Shown here one piece after another: positions 15,387 to 23,626 of a DNA stretch of 34,755 nt; the first letter of the stretch is position 1; every line of letters begins with the position of its first letter. The DNA comes from Thermoplasmatota archaeon (GTDB taxonomy: Archaea; Thermoplasmatota; Penumbrarchaeia; JANQNL01). Both the position numbers and the translations under genes were made by a program. The notes below the pieces were generated by a model. The model ran no database searches. It was not told the origin of the DNA and saw only the letters and a list, made by a program, of their open reading frames with translations. The stretch spans positions 1 through 34,755 of the forward strand of contig JANQNL010000037.1 of the NCBI GenBank assembly GCA_028279585.1, written 5' to 3'.

Positions 15387-15706
15387 ATTACCACCTCTTT
15401 CAATTCGTTAGCACGATCGGGGATCGTTTTGGATGGTTGGTCTCCAAAAGTGCTACAATAAGTAACACTACTTGTGTAGCATATAACGTTTGTGGTAAGA
15501 TGTACCAACCTGTATCCTCTGTTCCTCGTAATAGATTTGGACCCGTGGGTCGCTGTGGTTTTCAATAATTTGGGAATCCTCTTCTATTATTGTTTTAGCC
15601 TTTAGTAAAACTTATAGATAGGACCCTTCGTGCCTGCGCTTGTTTCCATTCTCATGGTTTTGACCGAAGCCCTCGAGAATACCCTTGCCCTTGGAGGCAT
15701 ACACTC
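15387..15706. promoter_or_regulatory. Divergent promoters of calcium-binding and transglutaminase-like genes, with candidate BlaI site
   Basis: No gene is seen in 320 bp. On the minus strand, AACGTTATATGC (15479-15489) is the likely TATA box of the calcium-binding protein gene, with a start near 15458. Over that start lies AGTGCTAC (15449-15456), 5 bp, GTAAC (15462-15466), and next to it ACACTACTTGTGTAGC. On the plus strand, AACTTATAGATA near 15608-15619 may be the TATA box for the gene at 15707, which also has TTGGAGG at 15691-15697 as ribosome binding site. Confidence 0.5.
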
Positions 15707-18700
15707 ATGAAGAGCAAACTTACAGCAGTGATATTGACCATACTTTTGGTAGGAACCATCATGACCATGGTCCCGGCCATCCTTGCAGAATCGACAGAGG
15801 AGTATGAGAGCGGCACCGAGCTTCTATACACCGAGGTCACTCAGCAGATCATCATCGGAGCAGGCGAGAGATACTACATCGCCTTCGACCAGACAACTGG
15901 CCAGCTCGAGTACATGTCCCAACCAAAGCTCGAATCGAACTGTTACCAGGCCATAGGTGCGGTACCTGAATGGCTAAGGCTCAACCTCACTCTCAAGTTC
16001 CAGGAACTGGATGCAACCACCAGGGGAGAGCTTGCAGACCTGATCATTGGGATCACTGATCCTCTGATCGTTGACGAGGTCGCGTTTTCCATTGCTCATA
16101 TGCCCGCAGCTACATTGAAGAGCCAATACTTCTTCCCACAGCTCCTCATCGATAACGCTGACATGATCTACGAGGTCGACCCGTTCCTCCAGTATGTCAG
16201 GATCGTTGAGTATCCGGACCACACAACGGTCGCCTACATCAACGAGACCGGTTCCGAGATAGAGGTCCCCAAGGACATCTACTACTGGTATATCGTTCAC
16301 CCCAAGATCACTGACGAGGTCCCGACCTACGTCAACCCTGATTACGACTACACCATGCAGAACCCTTACATTCGTGACTATGGCGTGGCCCCTCCTACCG
16401 GCAAGTACTGGAGAGAGTGGCTCCTTTACAATAACGATTCTTCCGAGGATGTCCATCCTATCCCTTATGGAGGCTCCAATCGGGCCTTCTACACTGGTCT
16501 TGAGAACGGCACCCACATTGCCGCGGGGACCATAACAACAGAACTTCGCAACATCTTCCTTCTCAATAACGAGGACATCTCTGCCACTGCGACACTTACG
16601 AACCAGGTGGCAGACAACTACACAGTGACCGACGGACCAAAGACCTGGCATATCCTCAACAAGACAGACAAGTACGAGGTCCGCAGGTTCTTCTTCATGA
16701 AGGCCTGTCCAATGCTGTACGACAAGCTCGTTGATTGCACAGACATCAGGGAAGCTGTCATCAACATGAGCTCCTGGCTTTCCAACTCTTTGAAGTTCAC
16801 TTCGAACAATGAGCGGCCTATCCAGCCTGTGCGGATATACAGAAAGCACATTGGCAGATGCGGCGAGCATCAGGACATGCGCGCAGCCATCGCACGGATC
16901 GGTCTTGTGGCCGTCTATGGTGTGAACTCCATTGGTTCGGACCACGTATGGAACGAGGTCTGGGACCAGGGTTGGTGGCACTGGGACGGTGGCAACTATG
17001 GCACCACTGGTGGAAAGGCTGGCAGAGACTCCATGATGGCTGTGAGACCGGACACCAAACAATGGTCCGTGTCCGATCATTATACCCCTTACTGCGACCT
17101 CAAGGTCAATGTCATGGACGCATATGGAAGACCTGTGGATGGTGCGCATGTCATCATTGCCAGTCAGAGGCTAGCTGACGGTTCCAGCCTTGGATACTCC
17201 GGATGGAACAGCACTGATGTCAATGGTAGGTCGACGTTCAAGCTTGGGGACGCCTGGCACTTCTATGTCAGGATAGAGTCCCACGGACTTGGCAACATTC
17301 CTGCGACTGCGAACCAGTTCACAAAGGTCATCGACAACGCGGCCGATGGAGGGGTCTATTACTACAATGTCTCGACCAACCTTGGTTTGGGCGAGCTCGA
17401 CGCAACGGTCCTGTCCTCATCTGAAAAGACCGATCACGCCATTGAAGCGGAGATCAACGTGGTCTCATCCATAACTTCTGGGGACGATCAGTTCTCCAGC
17501 AACAAGCACGAATGGTTCCAGCACGGTGGAGATATCGATGTGTTCATCACAGACCAAAAGGGATACCTTGACTACAACACCAGCGCAGGCACCAATGTCT
17601 ACTGGATCTCCAACAGGACATCCGACGAAAGCCTCAGGTTCGATATCCCCAAGGAATCCAAGTGGTACATGGTGCTTTCAAATGAGTTCTCCAAGCGTTC
17701 CACAAAGGTCGTGAACATCACCTACAAGGTGTTCAACACCCCATGGATCGAGTTCGATTCTCCCGCGAACGGGACAGAGTACTCGGTCGGGGAGGATGTG
17801 ATCTTCATGGGCTCGAGCGCCAGTGGATGGGGAGTGGATGAGGTTCAGCTCCGGGTCGGTAATGGCTCATGGGTCGCTTGTGAGGATTATTCGACCGGTA
17901 CACCCTGGGAGGAGTGGTACTACACTCTCGATACCGATGGAATAGCACCAGGTCTGTGGGAGATTCAGGCACGCTTGAACGATTCCGAGCATTATGTTCA
18001 TACTTCGATATGGATCAAGCTCAACGATACTACTCCACCGGAGGTGGAGATCACCGCACCATCCAAGAACACCGAGTTCAGAAAGGACACCAACTTCACA
18101 GTTGAGGGAACGGTGTCCGATGATGTCGAGGTGGGCAAGGTGGAGTTGACGGTAGGGGCTGGAGGTTACGTCGAGGTCGAGTTCAATGCAACGACCGGAG
18201 AGTGGTCCTTCGAGGTCGATCCGTCCTTGCACCCTGTTGGTGCATTGTCGTTGAATGCTCGAGCGTTCGATGGGTCCGGGAATTCAGATACGGACTCCAC
18301 AACTGTGACACTCCTTGAGGTTGATGGCCCGGTGGTAACGATACTGACTCCTGCCGAAGGAACGGTCGTTGCCAAGGGTGAGAAGGTGACGGTCACTGGT
18401 ACGGTGGTTGATAACAGCACCATTGTCTCGTTCTCATCCATCATTTCCTCAAAGACCACGGACCTGCTCACAGCGCTTGCGTCGGATGGGTCCTTCTCCT
18501 TCGATGTGGACACTGGGGCCTATGGAGAGGGTGACCTGACGATCGAGCTTCTGGCCCTGGACCTTCCTGGGAACAATGGCTCTGGGTCCGTCGGTATCAT
18601 CATAGACGATACAGCTCCTGAAGTTACTATCGAGGCGCCCATTGATGGGACGCTAATTGGTGCGACTGGTGACCTTCCACTCAACGGAACGGCTACCGAT

Positions 18701-19672
18701 GCCAACGGCATCTCAAGCATCGTGGTGCTCATAGACGGCTCCGAGGTCACAGGTATTGTTCAGGTCGGTGATGCTTACTCACTGAACATCGACCATTCAT
18801 CATTAGCCGAGGGCTACCACGAGATAGACGTCATCGCAACGGATATTGCAGGATGGGAGAGCGAGGAGTCGACCACGTTCACGATCGATAGGACACCACC
18901 AACCATTCAGCTTGATGCTTCAGCTGGCCGGATCATTATCGGAGAGACCGTGACCGTATCCGGATCAGTCGCAGACACCAATGGTGTCGATACTGTTACA
19001 ATGACCACTGGGAATGGGACACCTACCGAGGTCAGTGTCGTTTCTGGTTCGTTCAGCATCGACATCGACACCACAGGGATGTCTGCTGGTGACCTTGTAG
19101 TGACCATCGAGGCCACTGACGTTGTTGGAAATTCCGCGGAAAGCTCCATCATGGTACAGCTCATCGATGAGACCACGGACACAGATTCTGACGGTATGCC
19201 CGATGTCTGGGAGATCGATAAAGGTCTCGATCCAGAGGTCAATGATGCAAATGCAGACCCTGATGGTGATGAGAAAACGAACCTCGACGAGTACCTCGAG
19301 GGTACCAACCCTGCGGTATACGACGAGGTGCAGGTCACTTCCGAAAGCACTTCCGTTCCGATGTTCGCCATCGTTGCGGTCATCATCTTGGTCCTAGTCC
19401 TATTGGCCCTTGGGACTGTGGCTGTGTTCTTCCTCATGAAGAGGCAGCAGGCACCACTTCCAGAGGAGACTACGGACGAGGAGCCTGAACCAGAATCAGA
19501 AAAAGAAGAACCCGAGGAAGAGGAGACTCCTGAGGAAGAAGAGGAACCGGAGGAGGAAGATACGCCTGAAGAGGAGGAGGCTCCTGAAGAGGAAGAGCCA
19601 GAGTCCTCTGAGGAACCGTCCGAGGAAGAAACTCCAGACGACAAGGACACCGACGAGAAGGAGGAAGAATAG
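15707..19672 (+). CDS. Large surface protein: transglutaminase-like domain, Ig-like repeats, calcium motif, membrane anchor and acidic tail
   Basis: A 1321-residue exported type I membrane protein. It has a signal peptide (1-27), an N-terminal region of about 330 residues without a recognised fold, then a transglutaminase-like cysteine-protease-fold domain. The triad is visible as RCGEHQD (Cys385), GSDHVWNEVW (His413) and WHWDGGNYG (Asp427), all intact. A carboxypeptidase-regulatory-like beta sandwich (about 465-530, NVMDAYGRPVDGAHVIIAS) follows, then about five Ig-like modules (about 675-1150, recurring TP/AP-x-V-x-I-x-x-P openings). A TSP3-like motif (SDGMPDVWEIDKGLDP), a membrane helix (about 1217-1244) and an 80-residue Glu/Pro-rich cytoplasmic tail complete it. 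It could crosslink or cleave surface proteins. ATG 15707 follows GGAGG. Confidence 0.87.
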   Translation: MKSKLTAVILTILLVGTIMTMVPAILAESTEEYESGTELLYTEVTQQIIIGAGERYYIAFDQTTGQLEYMSQPKLESNCYQAIGAVPEWLRLNLTLKFQELDATTRGELADLIIGITDPLIVDEVAFSIAHMPAATLKSQYFFPQLLIDNADMIYEVDPFLQYVRIVEYPDHTTVAYINETGSEIEVPKDIYYWYIVHPKITDEVPTYVNPDYDYTMQNPYIRDYGVAPPTGKYWREWLLYNNDSSEDVHPIPYGGSNRAFYTGLENGTHIAAGTITTELRNIFLLNNEDISATATLTNQVADNYTVTDGPKTWHILNKTDKYEVRRFFFMKACPMLYDKLVDCTDIREAVINMSSWLSNSLKFTSNNERPIQPVRIYRKHIGRCGEHQDMRAAIARIGLVAVYGVNSIGSDHVWNEVWDQGWWHWDGGNYGTTGGKAGRDSMMAVRPDTKQWSVSDHYTPYCDLKVNVMDAYGRPVDGAHVIIASQRLADGSSLGYSGWNSTDVNGRSTFKLGDAWHFYVRIESHGLGNIPATANQFTKVIDNAADGGVYYYNVSTNLGLGELDATVLSSSEKTDHAIEAEINVVSSITSGDDQFSSNKHEWFQHGGDIDVFITDQKGYLDYNTSAGTNVYWISNRTSDESLRFDIPKESKWYMVLSNEFSKRSTKVVNITYKVFNTPWIEFDSPANGTEYSVGEDVIFMGSSASGWGVDEVQLRVGNGSWVACEDYSTGTPWEEWYYTLDTDGIAPGLWEIQARLNDSEHYVHTSIWIKLNDTTPPEVEITAPSKNTEFRKDTNFTVEGTVSDDVEVGKVELTVGAGGYVEVEFNATTGEWSFEVDPSLHPVGALSLNARAFDGSGNSDTDSTTVTLLEVDGPVVTILTPAEGTVVAKGEKVTVTGTVVDNSTIVSFSSIISSKTTDLLTALASDGSFSFDVDTGAYGEGDLTIELLALDLPGNNGSGSVGIIIDDTAPEVTIEAPIDGTLIGATGDLPLNGTATDANGISSIVVLIDGSEVTGIVQVGDAYSLNIDHSSLAEGYHEIDVIATDIAGWESEESTTFTIDRTPPTIQLDASAGRIIIGETVTVSGSVADTNGVDTVTMTTGNGTPTEVSVVSGSFSIDIDTTGMSAGDLVVTIEATDVVGNSAESSIMVQLIDETTDTDSDGMPDVWEIDKGLDPEVNDANADPDGDEKTNLDEYLEGTNPAVYDEVQVTSESTSVPMFAIVAVIILVLVLLALGTVAVFFLMKRQQAPLPEETTDEEPEPESEKEEPEEEETPEEEEEPEEEDTPEEEEAPEEEEPESSEEPSEEETPDDKDTDEKEEE

Positions 19673-19718
19673 GCCAGCCTGACGTTACCCTTATGTCAGA
19701 TGATACTATCTCCCCATC

Positions 19719-20852
19719 ATGCGCATCTGCATGGTGACATACCGTGGTCTTCCCCGTGGCGGGGTTGTCCATGCCTCCTATCTCGCCGAGGCCCTGGCAG
19801 CCTTAGGACACGAGGTGGAGCTCTATTTCATATGGCACATGGCCAGAGACGGTGAGGAAGGCCGAACGTTCTATCGGAAGCTCGAGATCCCGGTCCATGC
19901 TGTATCCTATGATGGGGGAGAGGAGGAGGTCAACATCGAGGCCGTCACCGGAATGGCAGAGGCCCTTGCGGCAGAGATCCCTCCGGACTTTGACATCTAC
20001 CATGTGCATGATGCTGTTGGCACGGCAGCTGTAGCTTCAGTTCCAGGTAGACAAGGCAAGCTAGTCTGGACCATCCACCACCTGGACACCTACAACGACC
20101 CAGAGCTGGACGCATACTTCGAGGCACAGCTTCCCAAGGCGGACTCATATGTTACGGTGTCCGACCATTGGCTGAAGAAGCTTCGGGACATGCATGAGTT
20201 CGAGTCCATGGTCGTCCACAATGGTGTGGACATCACCAACTACAGACCCGGGCTCGATGTGTCGGGATGGAAGGAAGAGCTTGGGTTCACAAATGAGCCA
20301 GTGCTCCTGTTCGTTGGGGGAATGGAACCACGAAAAGGCCTCGAACACATGCTCCTTACTTTGGAGCTTGTTCAGAAGAAGGTTCCAGAGACAAAACTCG
20401 TGGTCGTTGGCTCAAAGGCCGTATCCTCTGTGGTCGGAGAGTCCACCATGGCCAAAGCACTGATGGCCAGGACCAAGACCACAGATGATGTCAGGTTCCT
20501 TTCTGGTGTTGACGAAAAGGAGATGCCTGCGCTGTACGACCTTGCTTCTATGGTGGTTTTGCCTTCGAGGAACGAAGGATGGGGATTGTCACTGCACCAG
20601 GGTATGGCATGCGGCAAGCCTGTGGCTGCGTTCTCTGTTGGTGGTGTGGGGGAGTTGGTCACAGACGATGCTGGAGTGCTTGTTCCATACGGTGACATAT
20701 TCGGGTTGAGCAACGCTGTTGTCTCGTTCCTTACAGACCCTGAAAAGGCTCGTAAGTATGGGAATGCGGGGAGGGAGCGGGCTATCGAGTACAACTGGAA
20801 CCGGTCGGCCGAGGAGGCTGAACGGGTCTACAAGCGGGCACTGGGTCAGTGA
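19719..20852 (+). CDS. GT-B glycosyltransferase, family 4 type
   Basis: A 377-residue cytoplasmic glycosyltransferase with two Rossmann-like halves. The N-terminal domain opens MRICMVTYRGLPRGGVVHA with the Gly-rich acceptor loop; HVHDAVGTAA and TIHHLDTYND follow. The donor half begins at PVLLFVGGMEPRKGLEHML and contains LPSRNEGWGLSLHQGMACGKP. In retaining GT4 enzymes this last motif is E-x7-E; here the second Glu position is Gln. The sequence resembles the MSMEG_0565-type glycosyltransferase subgroup (TIGR04047), recalled and not searched. It sits 46 bp after the transglutaminase-like surface gene in the same direction, so a role in modifying surface glycoproteins or polysaccharides is plausible but inferred. 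The promoter is weak. Confidence 0.88.
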   Translation: MRICMVTYRGLPRGGVVHASYLAEALAALGHEVELYFIWHMARDGEEGRTFYRKLEIPVHAVSYDGGEEEVNIEAVTGMAEALAAEIPPDFDIYHVHDAVGTAAVASVPGRQGKLVWTIHHLDTYNDPELDAYFEAQLPKADSYVTVSDHWLKKLRDMHEFESMVVHNGVDITNYRPGLDVSGWKEELGFTNEPVLLFVGGMEPRKGLEHMLLTLELVQKKVPETKLVVVGSKAVSSVVGESTMAKALMARTKTTDDVRFLSGVDEKEMPALYDLASMVVLPSRNEGWGLSLHQGMACGKPVAAFSVGGVGELVTDDAGVLVPYGDIFGLSNAVVSFLTDPEKARKYGNAGRERAIEYNWNRSAEEAERVYKRALGQ

Positions 20853-21593
20853 TCACTTCTTCTTCCATGCATAGCCGCATGCGACTATTGCTATCAAGAT
20901 GGCCATAGGTATCAGAACGAAGCAGCAAGCTGAACCGGAGTCCTCTGATGTTTCTCCATCGGTGGTCCCACCAGAGCCACCACTGCTGGTATCTTCGATG
21001 ATCTCTATAGTGACCGAGATGATGGTGACATCCTCCTCGGGAACATACTCATGTCCACCTTCGGTCGTTGTGGGAACGATCTCTATATTATCGATGACAC
21101 TGAATCCATTTGTAACTCGACCGAATACACAATATCCTGCCTCGGAGTTACCTCCGGGGTCCAGGAAAGGATTATCTGCAGTATTGATAAAAAATTGAGA
21201 TGTAGCTGTATCAGGCTCATTGGTCCTTGCCATTGCGATGGTGTATTCGACGTTCGATAGGCCAGAAGTAATAGCCTCGTTCTTGATAGGGTCATATAGT
21301 GGTTCCTTTGGGGTCAAGTCATTTTCAAAGCCACCGCCCTGTATCATGAAATCGTTCATGACCCTATGGAATATCAGACCATCATAGAATCCATCCTTCA
21401 CATATTTCTCAAAGTTATCAACGGTTATTGGAGCAGCATCTGGGTTCAGCTCCACTGTGAATTCTCCCTTCGAAGTATCAAAATGAGCATAGTGACCAGG
21501 TTCTGGAGCAGCAGCATCCTCGGTAGCCTGGTATGGTGATAGGACCAGTAGGAATGACACAAGTATCAATACGACAAGGATAGATTTCCTCAT
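20853..21593 (-). CDS. Exported, membrane-anchored cyclophilin-type peptidyl-prolyl isomerase
   Basis: A 246-residue extracytoplasmic protein. A signal peptide (1-23, hydrophobic SILVVLILVSFLLVLSP) precedes a complete cyclophilin domain (about 38-200). The hallmark is FHRVMNDFMIQGGGFEND, with the catalytic Arg and the F-M-x-Q group, followed by IAMARTNEPDTATSQFFIN and the FGRVTNG segment. A Gly/Ser/Thr linker leads to a C-terminal membrane helix (CCFVLIPMAILIAIVACGYAW) and a KKK stop-transfer. It would catalyse prolyl isomerisation during folding of exported proteins, which fits the neighbouring large Pro-containing surface proteins. ATG 21593 has AAGGAG at 8 nt; an in-frame ATG at 21611 lies close to the transcription start predicted from TATAAATAAA (21629-21640). 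Confidence 0.88.
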   Translation of the reverse strand: MRKSILVVLILVSFLLVLSPYQATEDAAAPEPGHYAHFDTSKGEFTVELNPDAAPITVDNFEKYVKDGFYDGLIFHRVMNDFMIQGGGFENDLTPKEPLYDPIKNEAITSGLSNVEYTIAMARTNEPDTATSQFFINTADNPFLDPGGNSEAGYCVFGRVTNGFSVIDNIEIVPTTTEGGHEYVPEEDVTIISVTIEIIEDTSSGGSGGTTDGETSEDSGSACCFVLIPMAILIAIVACGYAWKKK

Positions 21594-21948
21594 TCTCTCG
21601 TCTCCTTGCATATACACTCGGCTCAGCGTATAAATAAAGTTTGGAGCGAGTATGCGGAGCGAAGGTTCGAAAACTACTCTGAAATATCGATATACAGAGC
21701 GCGATTGATGGTGTAACCCTAAGTTCTGGATATCGACCATTCTTCCCTTTTTCGGAGCTTTGCGTAGTATGCTCTCCCCCCCGACCTCCATCTTGGAACT
21801 ATAGTAACAATCACGATCCCTGCAATGAACTGATTCGAAGAAGTGTTCCAGACTTTATTAAATACCCCTTACCAATGATTCATTCGAGCACAAGCAGGAA
21901 ATGAGGTCCGCTCGTGCTCTGTGGGTGTTGTTGAAAGCAGATCGGGGT
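21594..21948. other. Gene-poor region with cyclophilin promoter and candidate small RNA
   Basis: No protein gene is supported in 355 bp. The cyclophilin TATA box is at 21629-21640. A GGAGCGA-GTATGC-GGAGCGA direct repeat is at about 21642-21661. Near 21770-21795 is an imperfect GGAGC/GCTCTCC stem. From 21854 a plus-strand promoter-like element precedes a hairpin, listed separately. Confidence 0.4.
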
Positions 21949-21967
21949 CTAAACATACACGACCCCG
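21885..21967 (+). ncRNA. Candidate small RNA beginning at a hairpin
   Basis: The plus-strand TATA-like TTTATTAAATA (21854-21863) predicts a transcription start at about 21885. At that point a 10-bp stem begins: GAGCACAAGC (21886-21895) and GCTCGTGCTC (21910-21919), with one mismatch and a 14-nt loop. A second stem, CGGGGTC (21943-21949) and GACCCCG (21961-21967), could end it and encloses the stop codon of the convergent vapC gene. The 3' end and any function are unknown; the RNA would be antisense to the end of vapC if it reads on. Confidence 0.3.
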
Positions 21968-22332
21968 TCCTTTCCTTTGAGGTCCTCATCGGAGGTCACA
22001 ACCTTGGCTTTGTACCTTCGGGCCGTGGCAAGGATGATGGCATCGGCCATGTGTAGGTTCTCATCGGTCGAGAGCTGTGCCGCACTCACGGCTGTTGTGG
22101 CGTTCAGGTCGATGGTGGTAGACTTCTCCTGCAAATGGACTATTGCTTCGGACGCTTCCTTCTGACCAAGAAGCCTGCGAATATGCTTGAAAACTTCGTA
22201 CATAACTATGGTTGGAGTGATCAGATCATGCTCGCCATCCTCTCCCATGAACCTGGCACAATCCTTGGCCTTTGGACCATCCGTCATATGTTCGATCCAT
22301 ATGCAAGAATCAATTATGAATGGGCCAGCCAT
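21949..22332 (-). CDS. vapC: VapC-type PIN-domain ribonuclease toxin
   Basis: A 127-residue PIN domain, the toxin half of a type II toxin-antitoxin pair. All acidic metal-binding positions are present: FIIDSCIWIEHM (first Asp), TIVMYEVFKHI (Glu), LHMADAIILATARRY (Asp) and VVTSDEDLKG (Asp). PIN toxins cut RNA, often tRNA or rRNA. The target is unknown. ATG 22332 has GAGG 6 nt upstream; ATG 22353 is possible and would overlap the antitoxin gene by 14 bp. The gene lies 7 bp after vapB in the expected antitoxin-toxin order. The toxin looks intact, with no missing residue or frameshift. Confidence 0.9.
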   Translation of the reverse strand: MAGPFIIDSCIWIEHMTDGPKAKDCARFMGEDGEHDLITPTIVMYEVFKHIRRLLGQKEASEAIVHLQEKSTTIDLNATTAVSAAQLSTDENLHMADAIILATARRYKAKVVTSDEDLKGKDGVVYV

Positions 22333-22339
22333 TTCTTCC

Positions 22340-22549
22340 TCAGTATCGATCATTCTTATCCCTGATCCCTTCTGTTGACAGACCTGGGAACATACCCCTC
22401 ATCTCCTTTATGGACCGGATCCTATGAAGGTAGATAGTGCCATCTATCTCGATCATTCCCATCTTGTCTCCGGGTTTGATGTCCATATCTTCTCGGATCT
22501 CTTTCGGGATGACCACCTGGTACTTTGGGGAAACGGTTACTATATCCAT
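22340..22549 (-). CDS. vapB: VapB-type AbrB/SpoVT-fold antitoxin
   Basis: A 69-residue antitoxin. The N-terminal swapped-hairpin AbrB domain is clear: MDIVTVSPKYQVVIPKEIRE followed by DIKPGDKMGMIEIDGTIYL. This part binds operator DNA. The C-terminal 25 residues (SIKEMRGMFPGLSTEGIRDK) are the typical extended segment that wraps the toxin's active site. The frame extends to 22582, but the fold and the spacing to the TATA-like sequence at 22581-22588 favour ATG 22549, which also has GGAG upstream. A near-palindrome over the TATA box is a likely autoregulatory operator. Confidence 0.9.
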   Translation of the reverse strand: MDIVTVSPKYQVVIPKEIREDMDIKPGDKMGMIEIDGTIYLHRIRSIKEMRGMFPGLSTEGIRDKNDRY

Positions 22550-22576
22550 AGCATCTCCGTAATACGCTATGCAGGT

Positions 22577-22590
22577 CGACATATATATCG
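22577..22590. promoter_or_regulatory. vapBC promoter with overlapping near-palindrome
   Basis: CGACATATATATCG is a 14-bp near-palindrome (one mismatched pair) that contains the TATA box of vapBC on the minus strand, about 30 bp before ATG 22549. AbrB-fold antitoxins commonly bind such A/T palindromes, so VapB(C) autorepression is inferred. Confidence 0.45.
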
Positions 22591-22791
22591 TTTCCCACTA
22601 AGCGTTCAGAACATATAAACATGAACAGTAGGGGTAAGTGAAAGTGGAAGTGGATTCGATAGGATAACTGAGGGATTTGGTGGAAATGTCAGGAAACTGT
22701 TAGTGAATAAAAGTAATAAAAAGCCTATTTTTATTCAAGAACCCTTATAACCTAACATAACTCAATAGAAGATGTTCCCCGGAGGTGTGAT
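22591..22791. promoter_or_regulatory. Intergenic region with promoter of the 116-aa membrane protein
   Basis: No gene is seen in about 200 bp. CCCTTATAACC at 22742-22752 is a TATA-like element giving a start near 22773. GGAGGTG at about 22782-22788 is a strong ribosome binding site for ATG 22792. The AT-rich part AAAAAGCCTATTTTTATT (22718-22735) may strengthen the promoter. Confidence 0.45.
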
Positions 22792-23142
22792 ATGAACCCA
22801 TTGATATATCTCATCGCAGGTTCATGGATAGTTGCTATCCTGATCTCTGTAGGATGTCTCGTCCCAGGAATTATGCTGTTCCTTGGCTTCAAAGCGAAAT
22901 GGCTCACCATCCCATTGTACCTGATGTTCAAGGACCATCTCATCAAGGATCCTGACTCCAAGTTCCTTCCAGCAACGGCCATCCTTATTGGTTTCACGAT
23001 CCTGTTGCTTATCGCTGGTGTCATCATCATGTTCGGCAACGGTCTTTGGCCGTTCGCACTTGCGCTGATACCTTGGATCATCGTTTGTATCTGCGTCATC
23101 GTCTATATCATGGGGGCGTTCAAAGCGCGCTTGACCCTTTAA
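22792..23142 (+). CDS. Small multi-helix membrane protein, unknown function
   Basis: A 116-residue membrane protein preceded by a strong GGAGGTG ribosome binding site. Three or four hydrophobic segments are seen: about residues 4-33 (LIYLIAGSWIVAILISVGCL continuing into VPGIMLFLGF), 61-83 (ATAILIGFTILLLIAGVIIM) and 88-111 (PFALALIPWIIVCICVIVYI). The short loop between the first two carries KDHLIKDPDSK. I do not recognise a family. It ends by overlapping the stop region of the convergent marR gene by 4 bp. The small size and the location beside a regulator/ABC operon suggest a membrane accessory role, but that is only positional. Confidence 0.75.
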   Translation: MNPLIYLIAGSWIVAILISVGCLVPGIMLFLGFKAKWLTIPLYLMFKDHLIKDPDSKFLPATAILIGFTILLLIAGVIIMFGNGLWPFALALIPWIIVCICVIVYIMGAFKARLTL

Positions 23143-23591
23143 GGTTCGCTCTCTGCCTTCATCTGGAGGTCCCGCAGGATACCCAAGGCCTCAGACAACT
23201 TCTTCTTCTCAATCGGGGTCAGTGTTTCGAATACCTCGGTCATCCGAGCATGTATCTCCATCATGGTCTGGAAAAGCTTCTGGTCACCTTCTTGGGTCAA
23301 CTGGACATGGACGACGCGTCGGTCCTCTGTGGACCGAACGCGTTCGACCAACTCTTTTCGTTCCATGGTGTCGACGATCGAAGAGATCGTAGGTGGGCTA
23401 ACCATCTGGAACTCTGCAAGCTCCTTGATGGTCTTGGGGGACTCCTTTAGCTGATGCATCAGGAAGAACTGGTTAGGGGCAATGTCGGAATCCAGTTCTA
23501 CCATCCTCTTTCGGAAGGAGTTCATGAACAGGGGCATTGTCATGAGAAAGTCCCTGGCCACATCCTCTGTTCCTATCTCTTGTTTTGCCAT
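23139..23591 (-). CDS. MarR-family transcriptional regulator
   Basis: A 150-residue winged-helix dimer-type regulator. The DNA-binding part is TIKELAEFQMVSPPTISSIV (recognition helix) followed by the wing TEDRRVVHVQLTQEG, with the conserved D-x-R pattern. Helical ends (FLMTMPLFMNSFRKRM and EKKKLSEALGILRDLQMK) form the dimer interface. ATG 23591 is 7 nt after AGGTGG; ATG 23597 is also in frame. It is the last gene of a four-gene minus-strand group behind an ABC transporter. A TTAG-N5-CTAG site just before it matches tandem sites at the operon promoter, so autoregulation and control of the transporter are likely. The signal sensed is unknown, probably a small lipophilic molecule. Confidence 0.88.
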   Translation of the reverse strand: MAKQEIGTEDVARDFLMTMPLFMNSFRKRMVELDSDIAPNQFFLMHQLKESPKTIKELAEFQMVSPPTISSIVDTMERKELVERVRSTEDRRVVHVQLTQEGDQKLFQTMMEIHARMTEVFETLTPIEKKKLSEALGILRDLQMKAESEP

Positions 23592-23602
23592 CAGCATACC
23601 AC

Positions 23603-23615
23603 CTAGGGACCCTAA
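23603..23615. promoter_or_regulatory. Candidate MarR operator before marR
   Basis: CTAGGGACCCTAA reads TTAGGGTCCCTAG on the coding strand, a 13-bp near-perfect palindrome of the TTAG-N5-CTAA form. It lies between the CARDB-like gene and the marR start. The same form occurs in tandem at 25951-25995. Confidence 0.5.
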
Positions 23616-23626
23616 GTATTAGAGTC

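Noticed and set aside
15974..17149. Minus-strand open frame of 391 codons inside the transglutaminase-like gene
   Set aside because: It is antisense to a gene with an intact catalytic triad and modular domains. Its translation is Val/Asp/His-rich without any family motif, the usual shadow of a codon-biased gene.
18907..19650. Minus-strand Ser-rich open frame of 247 codons
   Set aside because: The Ser-Ser-Gly runs are the complement of the Glu/Pro-rich tail codons of the plus-strand surface protein.
21901..22056. 51-codon plus-strand frame beginning in the small-RNA hairpin and running antisense to vapC
   Set aside because: A purine-rich AGGAA precedes the ATG, but most of the frame is antisense to the conserved PIN-domain end and has no recognisable features.
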